A DNA stretch of 64,000 nucleotides from Polydactylus sextarius (taxonomy: Eukaryota > Chordata > Actinopteri > Polynemidae): assembly GCA_016801845.1 (NCBI GenBank), contig CM028915.1, positions 12,514,501-12,578,500 on the forward strand, given 5' to 3'. Of this stretch, positions 50,001-57,570 are shown in pieces (positions within the stretch are counted from its first letter, which is position 1; every line of letters begins with the position of its first letter). The notes below the pieces were generated by a model, which searched no databases, was not told the DNA's origin, and saw nothing but the letters and a program-made list of their open reading frames with translations. Position numbers and translations under genes: made by a program.

Positions 50001-53000
50001 TTGTGAAGGGTTTCACCAGTGTTAAGCCACAGCACAGGGAATATAATTACAAAATCACAGTCTTATTAAGCTTAATAAAGATTATCAGGTTCACATGCAA
50101 AGATGTTTAATCTTACCAGCGAATAGAGCAACATTGGCGTGCTTGGCATCATATGGACAGCGTGCCATCCCGCTGATCTCTTCTCCCAGAGCCTCCAAGG
50201 TGTCCATCTAAGGGTCACAAATGAGGTGAGAGGTCAACAGACGGTCAAGCCAGTGAAGCATACTCAAACAAACAACATGCCCTTAAAGGAAGCACTTGAA
50301 CAGGAAACGTAGGATCAGAGTGTGGATGAAAGAGGAAGAAGAGGAAATTGAGAAATGTGCTTCTATGTCCCAACAGTGACCGTCTGGAAGCAAGTAAGCT
50401 GGCTAAAAGTGGAAAAATAAAAGTGTGAAACTTAACAATATAGTCCCAACAAGTTGTGCTAACCAACCCAGGAGTGTGTCCACCTGACTCTGACCTAAAC
50501 AAATATCCTGTGGATGGCACTCTGACGTCCCACTGAGAGCTGTCACAGCAGCCCATCTGGGGAGTATCTGGGAAACTGTCATGGTGTGAGTTAAAAAAAA
50601 CAAAAAAACAGAAAAACAAAAAACCAGACATTTTCCATGGCAGTGTGTTTCACAGTATGGGTGGATGTGGTTTGCTTTCCCGCTGCCATCCTTTATCCTT
50701 TAGCTGTACTGGGTGTTGAAGAAGCTTTTTAACAACCCCCAAGATGGATCTTTAACCCATTTACTGTGGTGTGTTCCCCTGCCCTGATTTTTTAAGCCTG
50801 TGCTTTTGCTGTGAAGAGGAAATAAATGGGCAGAAGAAAAATGGGTGAGCACATGGCCCTAAGCAGGAAATGTGAGAAAATTTTACTAAAGCACAGTAGT
50901 TTTTAAATAGATCATACAGTAGTCATTATTTTATATTTTGCAGCCTCAACTTTTGTCTTCCGCTGGGAGCTTTTCCCAGGGCAAACCTTGTTCCCTGATA
51001 TATTTCAAGACAGATCCCACTTTTAATTCTTCACCTAAACAATATAAAAGTTGTCTTTTCTTAACACTGAGAATGTGATTTATCCAAACTTAGAGCTAAT
51101 TGTCATTCAGTCACTCAGTAGTCCCATTTCCATGAGCTATTTTAAAGCCTGGTCCATTGTTTAAGAAGCACTACTGTTCTTGTTTAGGGCTCAGCGGGAT
51201 GATCTCTGCAAATTGGAATTTAGTTTTTCTTGTTTTGTGCCCAGTTTGGTTGCAGTATGATTGGCTAAGCATCGAAGTGGATCAGATGTGGGTAAAAGGT
51301 CACTATCATCCCACCATGGGTAGTCTTGTCTTCCTCAGCACGCCATAGGAGGCTTTCTTACCCTGGCTAACGACCAGGGATACACACAAACACAAGACAG
51401 AAGAAAAAAGCCATAATGCACTGGCCACAGGCTGAGGTCAGGGAAGATTACTGAACACACTGTTTGCCTGCGGAGTTCACCGTACACAGTCATTATTCTT
51501 CCCTATCTCTGGTTCTATCTCTCTTGCACTCTACTTCCACGCTTCCTCACTTTCTCCCTTTCTCTTGACAAAGACGAGCGTAGCTTGCCAAGGCTGCAAA
51601 CTGCTTACGCCGCCCTTTCTGGTCTTTAAACAGGTCATTTTGTTTTCTATTCCTGTCTTGGCGGAAACGGTTATCATCTGCCCACTAAAAAGGTCACACA
51701 CACTCCGGCGCAATGCTGGAAAAGCCTGCCAGAGAAATTGTTGAGGCTGATTTGGCAGAGAAAATTACAAGTGACCTTTTACAACAAACACAGAACCACC
51801 AACAGCAGAGCATTTCTCGATTTCTCATTCCTTCTGTTTTCTTAAAAAAAAAAAATTATAGGCGGATCATATGTGAAGGCAAGCTGGTTCTAAGATATAT
51901 ATTGTTATTAGACAGGAGAGACTGTAATTATAGATTAGGCTGAGTTAATCATAAGGGATGTGAGTAGTTGAAGGTCAGGTGCGTCCACTGAATCACAGCG
52001 TCTGTGTGTACAGAGTGACAGGGCGACTCACTTAAGCCTGAAACGTCAGCAGCTTCTGTGTCAGCTACCTAACACAAACACTCCCTCCTCCTCTAACACA
52101 TCGCAAACACACACTCACATATCTCTCACGCCACAGCAGCTAGACTCGACTCCCCCCACCATCTCCTTAGTTGATTTCACCGAGGCGGTGACCTCTGTCT
52201 ACTGGGCTTGGCTGGCTGTCACTGATCTATTCCTGCCGTTTTGAACAGAGGAAGGCACTCCCAGGCCCGGCTGCAGATATAAAGCACATACAGCTCCAGT
52301 CTCCTGTCAGCTTGGCATGTGCTGAGAAACAACAGCGAGTGCTCACTTGCATGCTGTTCGCCTTGTCTACGACAATATTCAGTTTTTTTTTAAAAAGCGG
52401 CGATAGCAATCCATAAAACTGCCACGTTGAACCACAGCATTTTTATACATTACCATAAAGAAATGTGATGTTTAAACAGCCAGATGGATTTGTTTACCTT
52501 GTTTACCAGGCAAACCACATTATGCTGTCGCCTCCACTAGCTACAAAAAGCGAAAGAAATACTTCAGCTTTGTAGAAACACAATTCAAAGTAATGGAAAG
52601 GGAACAGTAGTACTGTCACACTTCGTCAGTGCTGCTTTAACAACACACTGTTCAGTAGGGATCTATTGTAGTTCAGCAGACAAATGTACAGTAACCTTGG
52701 CTCGGGGTGCAGCATCTAGATTAATTAATTACTACTGAAGCTCATTGGTGCTTTCCATAGGCTATATGCTAATTAATTAGACAAACACAATGTAGATCCA
52801 AAATATGCCCATCAGGAGTGTTATAATTGGTTCAACATCAGATCCAGTACTTAGGGTGAGGAACATGTTCTACTTCTGCGTCTCTGTTGTTTTTTTATGA
52901 GCACTCTTTCATTTATTCATCATTGCTGAGGGATTTGTGAAATTTTACTGAGGACAAACTTGGGGTAAACCAAGCCAGCATCTTCCTTATTAACTCTATA

Positions 53001-56000
53001 CTTGAGACAGATTCTTGCATATTACACTATATTGTTTATTTTACAGAGTAAGTTGTGATAGAAAGTGTACTTTCTGAAGCTTATGCTTTTGGTGGTTGTT
53101 GCTCTAAAATAATTTTAGAAATAGTCGTAATAATGTGTTAAAAATTGGAGCCGCTAACAAATCATAAAGGTCACAAAGGAGAGAATGAGTAAAAAATGTA
53201 TAAATCTTTCTTTTACTGATCCTGACATATTGAGTGGGATATTGAGCGGCTTGCAGCTGAGTTGAGTCCCCGCTCATTTCTTTGTATGCAGTCCATGTTT
53301 CCACCTGCACAGTGTTCCCCATCTATAAAGGTCAAGTGCACAAGTTCACACCTGGGCCAGAAGGAGTTTTGTAAACCAAACAAGGACACATCTCCCTAGG
53401 AGATTAATAGTCATGGCCCATTTCTCTGCAACCTGTTTTTGAGCTCTGACCACCTTTTACACCAGAGCAGGAAACTGGAGTCTTTGCAGCTGTTAAAAGA
53501 AATAGAAGAACGATGGGGACCTCATTTATTTTCAACTTGTAAAATGATTGATCTTTTGGAGAAACTATGGTGCACAAACCTACAAAAACATGACAATAAC
53601 TTTGTTAGTGATGTCATTTTACATTTCATGGTCAGTTAACTTTTACACCATAAGCTGTTGTCTGTCTTCGTATTGTGACATGTGGATGTACTTTTCCCCA
53701 GTTGATTTCAATAAATCTTTGTGTGCACATTAATCAAATTTAAAATGAAGACTAGGCTCTGATGAAACTTCCCAGTGCACCACAGTCCACCAGTATCAAG
53801 TCGAGGACGCATCACCTGGGACCCGCTGCCTCCAAGTCTCCCTACTGGTCCCCCCCTCCCACTTCACCCAGCAACAGGCGATGAAACTGACTCCAGTCAT
53901 ATATCAGCCCAGCTGGAAGGGGTGTTTATTATTACTGCACAGCAAGGGAGTGACAGAGGGAGAAAGCAACAGAGGGAAAGATGGCAGAGTGGTGGGAGCA
54001 ATGGAGGGGGAGAGGAATTAGGGCTGGCAGGAGAAGGAGGAGAGACGGAGGAGGCCAGGAGGGAGGGTGGATGAAGAAAAAAGAGGGAGTTGGGTGCTGT
54101 GTAGTGCCGTGGGAGAGGACTGTGACATGGCTGCCAAGGTGTCTGTCTGTGTTTTTTTCTGTGTGCATACATGTGTGTGTTTGTGTTTAATCAAGTGTGG
54201 ACATCAAACACAACATAGGGAAGAGAAGGAAGGATGGCGGTGGAAGAAACTGATCAAAGGGGGATTTTGGTAGATTTTGCAGGAAGGATAAGAAAATAGA
54301 TGTAACCAGGCAGGGAAGGTGTTAGAGCAGAAAACAACATTGGGTGTTGCTGGTTTGGGCGGGTGCCCTCCCTGCCCCCTCTGTCTCCCTCCACCTCTGC
54401 CCTCCCCCTTTTCCCTCCCGCTCACCCTCACTGCGTTGTTGATTAATGTGGGATGAGGCTGGCCCCGAAACAGAAGCTCTTTTCAGCACTGTCACACTGG
54501 GGAGATGGAGAGGCAAACTGTGGCCAAGGTGGATTTAACCACAAACATACACACACACACAAACACACTTTTAACCAAGCAGAGTGGATGAGCCCAGCAC
54601 GCCATCAAAGGGCTGGTATCAGCCCAGAGAGTCTGCCAGCCTGACAGCAGTACAGTGTGTGCGTCTGATGGTCTTGTAAAATGTGTGTGTTCTATGTTTG
54701 TCTGTTTACACAATTGTCAGTATTTGTTTGGGTGCATTCATGCTTCTTTTTTTTCCTGTCACACATGTGCCTTCGCGTCTTTATGTCCATTTTCCATGTT
54801 TGTATGAAAATGATTAGCGTCGCTTTTTCACAACATTTTAGAAGCTTTTAATAACTTCCTCCTCACCAGTCTTTACATTTAATCAGTCATGACATATTAA
54901 TTCATTTATTTCCCGATGATTTCCCGAAAATGTCTATTTTATTTCCGTAAAATGAGTTTAATTCAACTGCAAATGCAATCATATTAAACTGACTCCTTCA
55001 TTAAATATGCAAGTGTTAATTGGACAGAAAAAAATTGAAAAATACAAAAAAAAAGATGAACTTGAATAAAATAATTGGATTGTATCATCATAATGTCATC
55101 GACAGATGTTTTACTTTTACAGAAAAGTTAAAAAAAAAAAAAGTCTTTTTCTTAACAAGTCTTCCTTCATTAATTTGCAGATTGAGTTAACATCATCCTT
55201 CATGGGAAGTGATTTATGTTCTATGTAGTGAATTGATTTTTATGTTTGCACAGGCACAGGCGAGCATGTTGGTGCGTATGAGCAGCCCATTTTTACCGAG
55301 CCTCTCTATGTTTTACAACACTTTCCCTCACTTGCCTGCAATTCTACCAGACTAGTGGCAGTAACAGCTAAAACACAAACCTTGAAACCATAACCAGAGT
55401 AGCTATAAAAGCTAACCACGCCTGATAAATGCAGAGACATAAATTCCACATTCCCTGCAGGAAGAGTCGGTGAATCGAAAGGCGTCCACTCTGCGAGCTT
55501 AGCATGCTGAACCACAAAGGCAACGGAGCGGAGATGTCTTGTTTTTCTGGTAAACAGATCTAGTGAACCAAAGCAAGAGAGTTTTCCCCACAGGCCTCCT
55601 AGATAACGTCTCTGTGCTGTGACCATCACATCACATCCTAACAAACCAAACAATGACATCCTCCAGGACAGAACCTATGCTGAGTCTTTCTATCTGCCCC
55701 CGTCTTATTGTGTGCCTGCCTGTCTTTTTGTGTTGTCTGAGCAATGTTCTTCGCACCTAATTTCTCTAGAGGAAATCTCTAGGATATTCTATCATAATAT
55801 TGTCCCTGCTGAGACTATATGATATTAATGTTAAAAGCACATTTACAACACCTTTGATAGCTTCAAACACAATAAAATAAATTTTAGATTAGTATGAATT
55901 AAACTGATAATGTTTTTAGTGGTGAATTTTACTGTCCTAACACTCAGCCAAGCTGCTGCAGAAACACAGATATTGTTTTGTGAATGAGCAAACATTTAGT

Positions 56001-57046
56001 CATTGTAATGACGATGCTGTTCACTTGTCACAGCATGAAGCATCAGAAACTATTACATTCATGTCGCTAGGGAAGCAAAAAACAAAACCAAAAAACAAAA
56101 AAATGAGCAGTTTGGAGACAGTCTGTCTGCTTCTTGTGTTTGTCTTTTTCTCTTCTCGTACTCCTGAAAATCAGTAGGTTTTATGTGCCCGTGTTTTTTT
56201 TTTTTTTTATTTGCCCATCTGCTTTCCTGTCTATCTTTCCTTGACATCTCTATTTTTTCATCCATCAAGTTGATCTTGATAGACAAAAAGCAGAGCTACT
56301 CACTTTCTTGACCTGGGGTCATTAAAGTGCATCTTCACAAGGGGGGGGGTTACTTTTCCTGAAGGAATCTTAAAACTATTCCAGACATGCCCGCATGCAA
56401 ACACAAGCAGGAAGGGAGAAGGATGAATCGGATTTCAGGACTTGCTTGCATTTCAGCGTACGTAGACTTGACTCAACCTAAGAAGGCGGGTAGTTAGGTT
56501 TCTTTGTTTCTAAATTGAGCGTGTCAGAGTACACCTGGGGGATAAAGATATAGGGGGAAGGTTTGCTGGGTTGTGAAAGTCATCTGTCTATGTCCATCGC
56601 TCCATATCTCACCCCCGTAAAACTCCCACATAGTTAGGGTTGAAAAATCCTCCTGTGTGTGTGAGTGTGTGTGACAGACAGAGAGAAAGAAAGACAAAGC
56701 GAGGGTCGGAAGAAGTTTAAACAGACTGTACGCATGATGAACGTCTGTCACTGAGGTCAAAAAGAGCATCTAGAGTTTACATGTGAGTATGTGCATAGAG
56801 GGTGTATGTATGTGAGTGAACCTGTACCTTGTAGGTCCGGCAGGAAGGGTTGAAAGCATTTGTTCCACAAACAAACAAGGTGTCATCGTTTTGCTGCAGG
56901 AGGACTTTGATGAAATTGTGACACTCATCCTTGGGGGGGGTTGGGGGCACAAGCCGGGAGAGAAAAAGAAAAACAAGAAGAAAGGAGGCCCATGGTGACA
57001 TTTGTGTCTTTTATAACAAACACTTTTACATTGAAAGCCACATGTG

Positions 57047-57079
<33 letters not shown>

Positions 57080-57528
57080 GAGGTTCTTTCTTTTCTTTCT
57101 TTTGAAGTACAGCATGAAGTGCCCTGCTGAAGAGTGAGGAGCTCACAGAACAAACATCAAGCACACTATTGTGAAACTTAGCAAGGTCCTCAGGGCACAT
57201 TAAATCATATTTTGACGTGCCATTTAGTGACACAATAATGATTTAATCAATATCAATTTTGCACAGTTATGTTTAAAATATATGGTGAATCCAGTGGAAA
57301 TACAATTAACACAGGTAGTGTGTTATTTGCACCTGCAGAGTATCTGTTAAACTGTGCATACATTTGCATGTGACAGAGAGAAAGAGAAATTGTGTTAAAT
57401 GACATCTGTTGCAGCTTGTCTGCGACATCTCATGTGTGATTCGCTAAAGAAGCGCTTTGTGAAGAATAGGGTGACATTTGTTCTATAAATGAATTTCAGG
57501 TGTAAGTACAGAGGATGGAGTGTTTGAG

Positions 57529-57570
<42 letters not shown>

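Noticed and set aside
50201..50207. ATG at the first codon of exon D as an alternative translation start
   Set aside because: It follows an acceptor directly and continues the Sema-domain frame from exon C; no promoter features upstream.
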